Origin: CAZRKC01 sp964600665
Lineage (GTDB): Bacteria; Bacillota; SLNR01
Direction: 5' to 3'
NCBI GenBank assembly: GCA_964600665.1
Contig: CAZRKC010000036.1
Span: forward strand, 1 to 25,055
Length of the DNA stretch: 25,055 bases
Shown: piece after piece, positions 1-7,240 of the stretch
Numbering within the stretch: the first letter of the stretch is position 1
Layout: the number at the start of each line of letters is the position of its first letter
Program-made: the position numbers and the translations under genes
The notes under the pieces: generated by a model
What the model was told of the DNA's origin: nothing
Seen by the model: only the letters and a program-made list of their open reading frames with translations
Database searches by the model: none

Positions 1-179
1 CTATCAATACTCCATTTCTTTTAATCGGTTTATCCGGGAAGTTCTGATAATATCGCTTATCAGGAATTTATGATAAGCGCTATATCGAGCAGGTTGGGAA
101 TGCGGATGGTGTATTTCTTTTACGCGATGGTGCCGAATTAAAGTACCATGACGTACCGGAGGTGACCACAGATGAGTAA
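1..179 (+). pseudogene. degraded 3' end of an unidentified upstream gene
   Basis: The frame that ends at the TAA at 177-179 reads as convincing protein from about position 51, with the tail GNADGVFLLRDGAELKYHDV, and overlaps the methyltransferase start in the usual phage manner. It is blocked upstream by in-frame TGA TAA at 45-50. The next frame over (about 25-69) reads YPGSSDNIAYQEF and would join smoothly if one T were added in the TTT run near 67-69; that frame is itself stopped at 22-24. This looks like the 3' end of a gene with one or more frameshifts. The family is not recognised; a phage DNA methyltransferase C-terminus is only a guess. Because the window begins here, the upstream part cannot be judged. 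Confidence 0.35.
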
Positions 180-2334
180 GCTCACCCTTGGCTCCCTCTT
201 TGATGGGAGCGGCGGGTTTCCGTTGGGTGGCCTGCTCTGCGGCATCGAGCCGTTGTGGGCAAGCGAGATAGAGCCGTTTCCCATACGAGTCACCACCAAG
301 CGGATACCAAAAATGAAGCATTACGGTGACATATCCAGCCTAAACGGTGGGAATCTGCCACCCGTAGATATAATAACCTTCGGCTCACCCTGCACCGATA
401 TGTCGGTTGCCGGAAAAAGAGCCGGTTTGGACGGTAGCCAATCCGTCTTTTTTTATGAAGCAATTCGAATTATCAAGGAAATGAGGTGCAAAACTGATGG
501 ACGATATCCAAGGTATGCAGTCTGGGAAAATGTACCCGGCGCATTCAGTTCAAACAAGGGGGCCGACTTCAAGGCAGTCCTCGAAGCGGTCGCTGGGGTC
601 TGCGAACCGTCCTCCGAGGTGCCTGCGCCTGAAAACGGTCGATGGCCTTACGCAGACATACTTTTGGGAAACGGATGGAGCTTGGCATACAGAACTATTG
701 ACGCGCAATACTTCGGAGTACCCCAACGCCGCCGCAGAATCTTCCTTGTCGCAGATTTTGCAGGCACAAGTGCCGGAGACATACTATTTGAGTGCAAAGG
801 CGTGTCAAGGAATTTTACGCCGTGCGGCAGCCCGTGGCAAAGAACTGCCGGAGATGCTCAAAAATGCACTGGAGCATCAGGCAATAGCGTGACCTGCCTT
901 AACGACCAAGGCGGCTGTGTAATGTCGGTTTCTGAAAATGTGACTGCTACGCTCCGTGCCCAAGAACACGGGCATCAGCCTTGCGTTATGCAATCGAGCG
1001 GCTTTTGCACAGAACATAGCTCAAAAAGCCGTGGTGTAGGCTATGAAAGGGAAAAAAGCCCTACGCTTCGGGCAGGTGTTGTCCCCGGTGCGGTAATGTC
1101 ATTTGAACCGGGCGCTGTTTCCCGTATCGGCGGCCATACTGATGAAAACTTAAGTGGATCTCTCCGTGCAAACATGGGAGACAACCAAACCGCTGTCGCG
1201 ATTGAAAACCATCCCACGGACGGCCGGTGCAAAATAGTAACAGACGGAAAAGTGCAGACTCTTACCTCTCGTATGGGTACAGGTGGGATGAATGTTCCGC
1301 TTGTGATGGGCGAAAAGCCAAAAACACTCAAAATCCGTTCCGGCTGTGAAGGTGGCGGAAAAGGCGCGCTGGTGCAGGAGAATCTATCTGCAACCCTTGG
1401 ATGCAATAACGACCAGACTGTTTTCGTGCCTACCGCTTACGGGATTTGTTCTAATGACAGCAACTCTATGAAGTCGGACAACCCACATAGCGGTATTTAT
1501 GAAGCGATCACCTCTCGTACCATCGATGCCAACGGCGGGAATCCTGGGTGCAACCAAGGTGGTATCGCCGTCGTCGCACTCCAAGGCTCCATGATCGGCC
1601 GTGATGACAGGAACGGTCCCCAGGGTAGCGGCGTCAATGAGGACATTAGCTTCTCCCTCACCGCCGCAGACCGCCACGCCGTCGCATATGCCATGACTAC
1701 GGGAGGCTTTGCACAAATCGAGGAAGGTGTCTCCCCCACATTGCTGTCCAGGGATTACAAGGATGCACCCGTTGTTGGCCATCCGACTTACGGCATTGAC
1801 CGCGCAGCATTCAACCAAGGGCAGAATGCTATGTATAAGCCAGCTATCGAGGAAGAACAGCAACCTACGCTCACGGCAAAAGGACCGGGGGCTGTGGCGC
1901 AGCCCGCTTCGTTCTACCCGCAGATGAAGGCTGAAAGCCAATGTTTCTGGCAGGACGGTACGGCAAACACACTTGTTAACGGAACCACCCCCGGCCATCA
2001 TAACGGGGTTTTAGAACCGGGTTACATCGTCCGTAGGCTTACGCCAACAGAATGTGTCCGGTTGCAAGGTTTCCCGGATGGCTGGTGCGATAACCTTGAA
2101 ACCTTAAATCCAACGGAGGAAGAAATCTCGTTCTGGACTGATGTATGGGAAACCCACCGTCTCATTACCGGCACAAGCAGTAAAACGAAAACAAGGAAGC
2201 AAATCATCAAGTGGCTTCTCGACCCGCATTCCGATTCTGCTGAATATAAGATGTGGGGCAACGGAGTGGCTCTGCCATGCGTATGCTTCGTGCTGATGGG
2301 CATTGTATTGTCTGCACAAGAAACCGCCGAATGA
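172..2334 (+). CDS. phage DNA (cytosine-5-)-methyltransferase with long repetitive insert
   Basis: It would transfer methyl from S-adenosylmethionine to C5 of cytosine in DNA, probably masking phage DNA from host restriction. Motif I is LFDGSGG (residues 9-15). Motif IV is GSPCTDMSVAGKRAGL, with catalytic C74 in PCT rather than the usual PCQ. The ENV motif is at 119-121 and the QRRRR motif VIII at 185-189. Motifs IX/X are RRLTPTECVRLQGFP (from 621) and GNGVALP (from 696). Between VIII and IX sit about 420 residues, far more than a normal target-recognition domain. They hold about eleven copies of an S-x-T-L/I unit followed about ten residues later by a small hydrophobic A/V/M run. The ATG lies 7 nt after GGAGGTG (158-164) and overlaps the end of the preceding frame. 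The enzyme class is certain; the target sequence is unknown. Confidence 0.93.
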   Translation: MSKLTLGSLFDGSGGFPLGGLLCGIEPLWASEIEPFPIRVTTKRIPKMKHYGDISSLNGGNLPPVDIITFGSPCTDMSVAGKRAGLDGSQSVFFYEAIRIIKEMRCKTDGRYPRYAVWENVPGAFSSNKGADFKAVLEAVAGVCEPSSEVPAPENGRWPYADILLGNGWSLAYRTIDAQYFGVPQRRRRIFLVADFAGTSAGDILFECKGVSRNFTPCGSPWQRTAGDAQKCTGASGNSVTCLNDQGGCVMSVSENVTATLRAQEHGHQPCVMQSSGFCTEHSSKSRGVGYEREKSPTLRAGVVPGAVMSFEPGAVSRIGGHTDENLSGSLRANMGDNQTAVAIENHPTDGRCKIVTDGKVQTLTSRMGTGGMNVPLVMGEKPKTLKIRSGCEGGGKGALVQENLSATLGCNNDQTVFVPTAYGICSNDSNSMKSDNPHSGIYEAITSRTIDANGGNPGCNQGGIAVVALQGSMIGRDDRNGPQGSGVNEDISFSLTAADRHAVAYAMTTGGFAQIEEGVSPTLLSRDYKDAPVVGHPTYGIDRAAFNQGQNAMYKPAIEEEQQPTLTAKGPGAVAQPASFYPQMKAESQCFWQDGTANTLVNGTTPGHHNGVLEPGYIVRRLTPTECVRLQGFPDGWCDNLETLNPTEEEISFWTDVWETHRLITGTSSKTKTRKQIIKWLLDPHSDSAEYKMWGNGVALPCVCFVLMGIVLSAQETAE

Positions 2335-2396
2335 CCGTATGCTATTCTCTACAGAAATCGCTCAAAATGACTTGCTTTTTACAGCGTTTAGAGTGA
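2331..2396 (+). CDS. possible 21-residue peptide overlapping the methyltransferase stop
   Basis: An ATG overlaps the methyltransferase TGA (ATGA) and opens a 21-codon frame beginning MTVCYSLQKSLKM and ending LQRLE. The ATGA coupling is the only support; there is no separate ribosome site and I do not recognise the product. A competing 35-codon frame from the ATG at 2339 runs through the same bases. It may be a remnant or chance. The rest of the 115-base gap up to 2450 shows nothing else clear. Confidence 0.2.
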   Translation: MTVCYSLQKSLKMTCFLQRLE

Positions 2397-2449
2397 TGTA
2401 TGTAATACCGAAGCCGGAGAACCCGGCTCAAAGAAAGGTGGTATGAAAA

Positions 2450-3130
2450 ATGCAGATTAACTACAATGTAACCGGCAGCGAACGCAAAAGACTGGTGACG
2501 TCCATCGCTGAAATCACGGGGTCTGAAGTGAAATATAAAGGCGCCCCGACTTTCGCCTATGAGGTGGACTGCTTCAATATCAACAAGAACGGTGTCCTTG
2601 CCTTTGATGACCGTGCTGACAGAGGAAAAATCAAGAATATCATTGACAAGCTCGCCGAGCGCGGCTTTGAGTGTGTGACACAAGATAATGCTGAGGATAG
2701 CGGTGATGACATTGGCCTGTGCGTCGAGATGCCAAGGTCGTCTTTTAGCGACACAGCCCTTGAAAACCTTAAGCGGCTGGTGGAAAGCAAAGCAGCACTG
2801 TTCAAGAAAGCATTCGGTGTTCCAACCCTCGCCCTTGTGATTTTGGAAGACAAGGTCAGGTTTCCGTGGTTTCCTGACGGGACGGACGCTGAAGCGGTCA
2901 AGGCTTACACTCACTTTGTTACAGCCCTTTGCGAGATGGCCAAAACCCAGAAAAGGGTCAACGCAACCGAAAAGTCAGTGGACAACGAGAAGTACGCCTT
3001 CCGCTGCTTCCTCCTCCGACTTGGTTTCATCGGCGAAGAATATAAGGCTGAAAGGAAAATCCTTCTTTCAAAGTTGACCGGTAGCTCGGCGTTCAAAAAC
3101 AAGACTTCAGGAGGTGGCCATGATGAGTAA
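2450..3130 (+). CDS. phage 'virulence-related' protein, function unknown
   Basis: The 226-residue protein belongs, by recognition of its conserved blocks, to a group often labelled virulence protein in clostridial prophages and integrative elements. The name is historical and no virulence role is implied. The blocks are: INYNVTGSERKRLV at the N-terminus; KYKGAPTFAYEVD (about residues 28-40); KFPWF-like VRFPWFPDGTDAEAVKAY (about 141-158); and KYAFRCFLLRLGFIGEEYK (about 181-199), with ILLSKLTGSSAFK near the end. A central acidic stretch separates two halves. There is no signal peptide or membrane segment. The ATG follows AAAGGTGG at about 2434-2441. The end overlaps the DUF4314 start, so the two are probably translationally coupled. 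It usually travels with phage methyltransferases, DUF4314 and DUF5049, as here. Confidence 0.75.
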   Translation: MQINYNVTGSERKRLVTSIAEITGSEVKYKGAPTFAYEVDCFNINKNGVLAFDDRADRGKIKNIIDKLAERGFECVTQDNAEDSGDDIGLCVEMPRSSFSDTALENLKRLVESKAALFKKAFGVPTLALVILEDKVRFPWFPDGTDAEAVKAYTHFVTALCEMAKTQKRVNATEKSVDNEKYAFRCFLLRLGFIGEEYKAERKILLSKLTGSSAFKNKTSGGGHDE

Positions 3131-3365
3131 TTTCCCAGCAAGAGAAACTGTTGAGCGCCTGCGGAAACAATACCCAATCGGCTGCCGTGTGGAACTTGTC
3201 CGTATGAACGATGTTCAGGCACCATCAATCGGAACGAAAGGCACCGTTGTCGGCGTCGACGATGCGGGCAGCATCATGGTCCGCTGGGATAACGGTTCTT
3301 CCTTGAACGTAGTTTATGGCGAAGACATATGCCGGAGAATCGAGGAGGACAGCCATGGACAGTAA
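3120..3365 (+). CDS. DUF4314 family protein
   Basis: A small protein of about 81 residues matching the DUF4314 pattern: an N-terminal ETVERLRKQYPIGCRVELV followed by a compact beta domain with GTKGTVVGVDDAGSIMVRWDNGSSL. This reads like an SH3/KOW-type barrel, but no activity is established. The start is ATG at 3120 or 3123. AGGAGG at 3109-3114 favours either of these over the GTG at 3114 that overlaps it. It overlaps the preceding gene by 8-11 bases and the following DUF5049 gene by 11 bases, which places all three in one coupled unit before the terminase. Confidence 0.8.
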   Translation: MMSNFPARETVERLRKQYPIGCRVELVRMNDVQAPSIGTKGTVVGVDDAGSIMVRWDNGSSLNVVYGEDICRRIEEDSHGQ

Positions 3366-3534
3366 AGTTAGGGAGCAGATACTCGCCATCCGCGAAACGG
3401 GTGAGACTAATATGTTCGATGTGCCGAAGGTGCAGGAAATCGCATTACGTGAAGGTTACCACGAACTAGCTGTTTATCTTGCGGAAAACAAGGCAGCATA
3501 TGCCCGGTTCATCCTCACAGGCGATGAGGAATAA
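3355..3534 (+). CDS. DUF5049 family protein
   Basis: A 59-residue protein that fits DUF5049 along its whole length, with ETGETNMFDVPKVQEIA in the first half and ARFILTGDEE at the end. The start at 3355 is chosen because GAGGAGGA lies just upstream (3342-3349) and the family begins with M-x-x-K-V-x-x-Q-I-L. A longer upstream reading would overlap DUF4314 too far. The function is unknown. In related prophages it sits between DUF4314 and the terminase genes, as here. Confidence 0.8.
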   Translation: MDSKVREQILAIRETGETNMFDVPKVQEIALREGYHELAVYLAENKAAYARFILTGDEE

Positions 3535-3554
3535 ATAACAAAACGCCAATAAGA

Positions 3555-3598
3555 AAACAGTGCCGTTAATTGCCTCTTCTGAAGGAACGGCTCTGTTT
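3555..3598 (+). other. long inverted repeat between DUF5049 and the terminase
   Basis: AACAGTGCCGTT (3556-3567) pairs with AACGGCTCTGTT (3586-3597), one mismatch in twelve, plus an outer A-T pair. The loop is 18 bases. No T-run follows, so it is a weak terminator candidate at best; it could instead be an RNA-processing or translation-control hairpin. Confidence 0.45.
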
Positions 3599-3629
3599 CT
3601 CATACTGATAGGTTTTAAAGGCTTGCTTG

Positions 3630-5270
3630 ATGCAGGTCTATTTTTATGCCCGAAAGGAGGCGGCGGCTATACGAAAACTCAAGAAATACGCACCCACACG
3701 GTTCAAGTCTGCGGCTTCGGTATATGACAAGCCTGCCGCCGACTACGCTGTGTCCTTTATTCAAGCACTCTGCCACACCAAAGGAACATGGGCGGGAAAG
3801 CCCTTTGAATTGATCGACTGGCAGGAGCAAATTATCAGAGATGTGTTCGGAACATTAAAACCCAACGGTTATCGGCAGTTTAACACGGCATATGTGGAGA
3901 TACCCAAGAAGATGGGCAAAAGTGAGCTTGCGGCGGCTGTAGCCCTGTTGCTCACCTGCGGGGATAACGAGGAACGCGCCGAGGTTTACGGCTGTGCCGC
4001 AGACAGGAACCAGGCTTCCATTGTTTTCAACGTAGCGGCGGATATGGTGCGGATGTGTCCGGCATTATCCAAGCGCGTTAAAATCCTTGATTCACAGAAA
4101 AGGCTTATCTATCTGCCGACAAGCAGCATATACCAGGTCTTGTCAGCCGATGTCGGGAACAAGCACGGCTTCAACACCCACGGCGTGGTGTTCGATGAGC
4201 TGCATACCCAGCCAAACCGGAAGCTTTACGATGTCATGACCAAGGGAAGCGGCGACGCCCGGATGCAGCCACTTTATTTCCTGATTACAACCGCCGGGGA
4301 CAATCAGAACAGCATTTGCTGGGAAGTACACCAAAAGGCTCTGGATATCATAGACGGCAGAAAGAATGACCCCACCTTCTATCCCGTCATTTACGGTGCC
4401 TCTGCCGAAGACGACTGGGCGGACCCAAAGGTGTGGAAAAAAGCAAACCCGTCGCTCGGTATTACCGTCAGCATGGATAAAGTCAAGGCGGCGTTTGAAT
4501 CGGCAAGGCAAAATCCGGCTGAAGAGAACAGTTTCAGGCAACTGAGATTGAACCAGTGGGTAAAGCAGGCTGTGCGCTGGATGCCGATGGACAAGTGGGA
4601 CGCCTGTGCCTTTGCGGTCGATCCGGAATCCCTGCGGGGGCGTGTCTGTTACGGCGGACTTGACCTCTCCTCTTCTACCGACATCACGGCGTTCGTTTTG
4701 GTCTTCCCTCCCCTTGACGAAGAAGACAAGTACATCGTACTCCCTTTCTTCTGGATACCCGAGGACAACATCGACCTGCGAGTCAGGCGAGACCATGTGA
4801 ATTATGATGTCTGGAAAAGGCAGGGGTTTTTGAAAACCACCGAAGGCAATGTGGTTCATTACGGCTTCATCGAAACATTTATCGAGGAACTCAGCATGAA
4901 ATATAACATCCGTGAGATTGCCTTTGACCGTTGGGGCGCGATTCAAATGACGCAGAACCTTGAAAACCTCGGTTTCACGGTCGTGCCGTTCGGACAGGGT
5001 TTTAAAGATATGTCCCCTCCCACCAAGGAACTGATGAAGCTGACCTTGGAACAAAAAATCGCCCACGGCGGGCATGCGGTACTTCGGTGGATGATGGACA
5101 ACATTTATATCCGCACCGACCCTGCCGGAAACATAAAAGCCGATAAAGAAAAGTCCACAGAGAAAATTGACGGTGCTGTGGCAACCATAATGGCGCTCGA
5201 CCGTGCTATCCGCTGCGGCGGAGAACCAGGTGCTTCCGTTTATGACGGTCGGGGGCTTCTTATTTTGTAA
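3630..5270 (+). CDS. terL: phage terminase large subunit (HK97-type)
   Basis: The ATPase-nuclease motor that packages phage DNA into the prohead and cuts it. Using the ATG at 3630 (546 residues; numbering here counts from the TTG at 3627), the Walker A-like segment is IPKKMGKSEL (92-101), Walker B is VVFDELH (187-193) and the coupling motif is TTAGD (221-225). The nuclease half shows GGLDLSSSTDITAF (from 343), AFDRWGA (432-438) and KIDGAVATIMALDRAI (513-528), which supply the acidic residues. The length fits the family. The start is uncertain: a perfect AAAGGAGG at 3654-3661 is followed 8 nt later by ATA, where relatives would be expected to start near KKLKKYAPTRF. No small subunit or HNH gene precedes it, which is unusual. 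The portal gene follows after 18 bases. Confidence 0.95.
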   Translation: MQVYFYARKEAAAIRKLKKYAPTRFKSAASVYDKPAADYAVSFIQALCHTKGTWAGKPFELIDWQEQIIRDVFGTLKPNGYRQFNTAYVEIPKKMGKSELAAAVALLLTCGDNEERAEVYGCAADRNQASIVFNVAADMVRMCPALSKRVKILDSQKRLIYLPTSSIYQVLSADVGNKHGFNTHGVVFDELHTQPNRKLYDVMTKGSGDARMQPLYFLITTAGDNQNSICWEVHQKALDIIDGRKNDPTFYPVIYGASAEDDWADPKVWKKANPSLGITVSMDKVKAAFESARQNPAEENSFRQLRLNQWVKQAVRWMPMDKWDACAFAVDPESLRGRVCYGGLDLSSSTDITAFVLVFPPLDEEDKYIVLPFFWIPEDNIDLRVRRDHVNYDVWKRQGFLKTTEGNVVHYGFIETFIEELSMKYNIREIAFDRWGAIQMTQNLENLGFTVVPFGQGFKDMSPPTKELMKLTLEQKIAHGGHAVLRWMMDNIYIRTDPAGNIKADKEKSTEKIDGAVATIMALDRAIRCGGEPGASVYDGRGLLIL

Positions 5271-5288
5271 CAAAGGAGAGTGATGCAT

Positions 5289-6551
5289 ATGGGGCTATTT
5301 ACAGGCATTTTTAAAGCCCGTGACAAACCGCAAGACAGAACTACAGGTAGCAGTTATAGCTTCTTTTTCGGAGGTACAACAAGCGGCAAACCGGTAAACG
5401 AACATACGGCAATGCAGATGACTGCGGTTTATTCCTGTGTGAGGATACTGGCAGAGGCGGTGGCGGGGCTTCCCCTTCACCTGTATAAATACACTGCGAG
5501 CGGCGGTAAGGAGAAAGCACTCTCTCACCCGCTGTATTTTTTGCTGCACGATGAACCAAACCCGGAGATGAGTTCCTTTGTTTTCCGCGAGACGTTGATG
5601 ACCCACCTCCTGTTATGGGGCAACGCCTATGCTCAGATTATACGAAATGGCAAAGGCGAAGTCATCGCACTATACCCGCTGATGCCAAACCGTATAACGG
5701 TGGATCGGGATGCAAACGGCAAGCTGTATTACCTCTACTCAAGGACAGCGGAGGATGTACTTATCTTAAGCAATCAATCCAGCCAAGTTGTCCTAAGTCC
5801 GGCGGATGTTCTGCATATACCGGGTCTTGGCTTTGATGGATTAGTTGGCTACTCACCCATCGCTATGGCCAAGAATGCTATCGGAATGGCAATTGCCTGC
5901 GAGGAGTATGGTGCGAAGTTTTTCGCCAACGGCGCCGCTCCCGGTGGTGTCTTGGAGCATCCGGGTGTTGTAAAGGACCCGGCAAAGGTGCGCGAAAGTT
6001 GGAATACGGTCTATCAGGGAAGCAGCAATTCCCATCGGGTGGCTGTCCTGGAAGAAGGCATGAAGTATCAGGCAATCGGTATCTCGCCGGAGCAAGCACA
6101 GTTTTTGGAGACAAGGAAGTTTCAGATTAATGAAATTGCCCGGATTTTTCGTGTACCCCCGCATATGGTTGGGGACCTCGAGAAGTCAAGCTTTTCTAAT
6201 ATTGAGCAGCAGTCGCTGGAGTTCGTGAAATACACCTTAGACCCCTGGGTGATTCGTTGGGAGCAGGCAATCAGCCAGGCGCTTCTGCGGGCTGATGAAA
6301 AGAAGCTCCATTTTGCCAAGTTTAATGTGGATGGGCTGCTCCGAGGTGATTATGTTTCCCGGATGAACGGTTATGCAACCGCCAGACAGAACGGTTGGAT
6401 GAGCGCCAATGACATCCGGGAGCTGGAGAACCTTGACCGGATACCGGTTGAGTTTGGCGGAGACTTATACCTTATCAACGGCAACATGACCAAACTCGCG
6501 GATGCGGGCATATTTGCAAATAAAAAAGGATTGGAGGAAAAAACCGAATGA
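5289..6551 (+). CDS. phage portal protein (HK97 family)
   Basis: It forms the dodecameric ring at the head vertex through which DNA passes, binding the terminase during packaging. Family features visible are: MGLFTGIF at the N-terminus; AVYSCVRILAEAVAGLPLHLY (about residues 45-65); HPLYFLLHDEPNPEM; LLLWGNAYAQI; GLVGYSPI; and, late, FQINEIARIFRVPPHMVGDLEKSSFSN. The start at 5289 is preferred: AAAGGAG at 5272-5278 is 10 nt upstream and relatives begin MGLF. An ATG at 5283 and GTG at 5280 are alternatives. The 420-residue length is typical. Its TGA overlaps the protease ATG (ATGA), so the two are coupled. Confidence 0.95.
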   Translation: MGLFTGIFKARDKPQDRTTGSSYSFFFGGTTSGKPVNEHTAMQMTAVYSCVRILAEAVAGLPLHLYKYTASGGKEKALSHPLYFLLHDEPNPEMSSFVFRETLMTHLLLWGNAYAQIIRNGKGEVIALYPLMPNRITVDRDANGKLYYLYSRTAEDVLILSNQSSQVVLSPADVLHIPGLGFDGLVGYSPIAMAKNAIGMAIACEEYGAKFFANGAAPGGVLEHPGVVKDPAKVRESWNTVYQGSSNSHRVAVLEEGMKYQAIGISPEQAQFLETRKFQINEIARIFRVPPHMVGDLEKSSFSNIEQQSLEFVKYTLDPWVIRWEQAISQALLRADEKKLHFAKFNVDGLLRGDYVSRMNGYATARQNGWMSANDIRELENLDRIPVEFGGDLYLINGNMTKLADAGIFANKKGLEEKTE

Positions 6552-7228
6552 AGAAGTTTTGGAACTGGGTGCGCGATTCTGATACAGAGTCACGCACCCT
6601 CTACTTAAACGGTGCTATTGCTGAGGAGAGTTGGTTTGAAGATGATGTAACCCCTGCGGCCTTTAAAGCAGAGCTTATGAGCGGCGAAGGTGACATCGTT
6701 GTTTGGATTAACTCTCCCGGTGGCGATTGCATTGCGGCATCACAGATTTACACCATGCTGATGGATTACAAGGGCAACGTCACCATAAAGATTGACGGTA
6801 TTGCAGCATCCGCAGCATCAGTCATCGCGATGGCAGGTACGGAAGTCTTAATGTCCCCCACCTCCCTCATGATGCTCCATAATCCCTTCACGATAGCCAT
6901 TGGCGACAGTGAGGAGATGCAAAAGGCAATCGGGATGCTGGATGAGGTAAAGGAAAGCATCATCAATGCCTATGAAATCAAGACCGGCTTGTCAAGGACA
7001 AGGCTCTCGCATCTGATGGACGCAGAGACCTGGCTAAATGCCAATAAGGCAATTGAGCTTGGATTCGCCGACGACATTATGTTCAAGCCGGGCGAAAGCC
7101 CACCGCAAGACAGCTTTGTATTCAGCAGAAGGGCAGTCGCCAACTCGCTGATGGATAAGCTGAAAAAACCGAGTTTAAAACAGTCGACCGAGCCGCTTTA
7201 TGAGCGGCTTAATTTATTAAAATATTAG
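6548..7228 (+). CDS. ClpP-like prohead (capsid maturation) protease
   Basis: A serine protease of the ClpP/S14 fold that trims the capsid N-terminal delta domain during prohead maturation. Visible landmarks are INSPGGD (54-60), DGIAASAAS (83-91) with the likely nucleophile S88, MMLHNP (108-113) with H111, and ANKAIELGFADDI with D175 as the third member. The protein has 226 residues, close to the usual size. It begins at an ATGA overlap with the portal gene. Its 3' end contains a perfect 7-bp hairpin (7191-7209). The capsid gene follows 12 bases later, the standard HK97 order of portal, protease, capsid. Confidence 0.93.
   Translation: MKKFWNWVRDSDTESRTLYLNGAIAEESWFEDDVTPAAFKAELMSGEGDIVVWINSPGGDCIAASQIYTMLMDYKGNVTIKIDGIAASAASVIAMAGTEVLMSPTSLMMLHNPFTIAIGDSEEMQKAIGMLDEVKESIINAYEIKTGLSRTRLSHLMDAETWLNANKAIELGFADDIMFKPGESPPQDSFVFSRRAVANSLMDKLKKPSLKQSTEPLYERLNLLKY
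7191..7209 (+). other. hairpin at the end of the protease gene
   Basis: AGCCGCT and AGCGGCT form a perfect 7-bp stem around the loop TTATG, overlapping the last codons of the protease. The following bases are AT-rich but have no clean T-run. It may act as a weak attenuator or an RNA-stability element just before the capsid gene. Confidence 0.4.
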
Positions 7229-7240
7229 GAGGATACCAAA

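Noticed and set aside
1384..2001. Long minus-strand open frame opposite the methyltransferase (205 codons)
   Set aside because: It lies wholly within a well-supported gene on the other strand, has no ribosome site and its sequence shows no family pattern; it follows from the codon use of the methyltransferase.
2339..2446. 35-codon frame starting MLFSTEIAQND
   Set aside because: It has no ribosome site, overlaps the competing ATGA-coupled small frame, and has no recognisable similarity.
4143..5288. Minus-strand open frame of 381 codons opposite the terminase
   Set aside because: It is the antisense of the terminase, whose motifs are clear; the translation is low-complexity in pattern and starts inside the portal ribosome site region.
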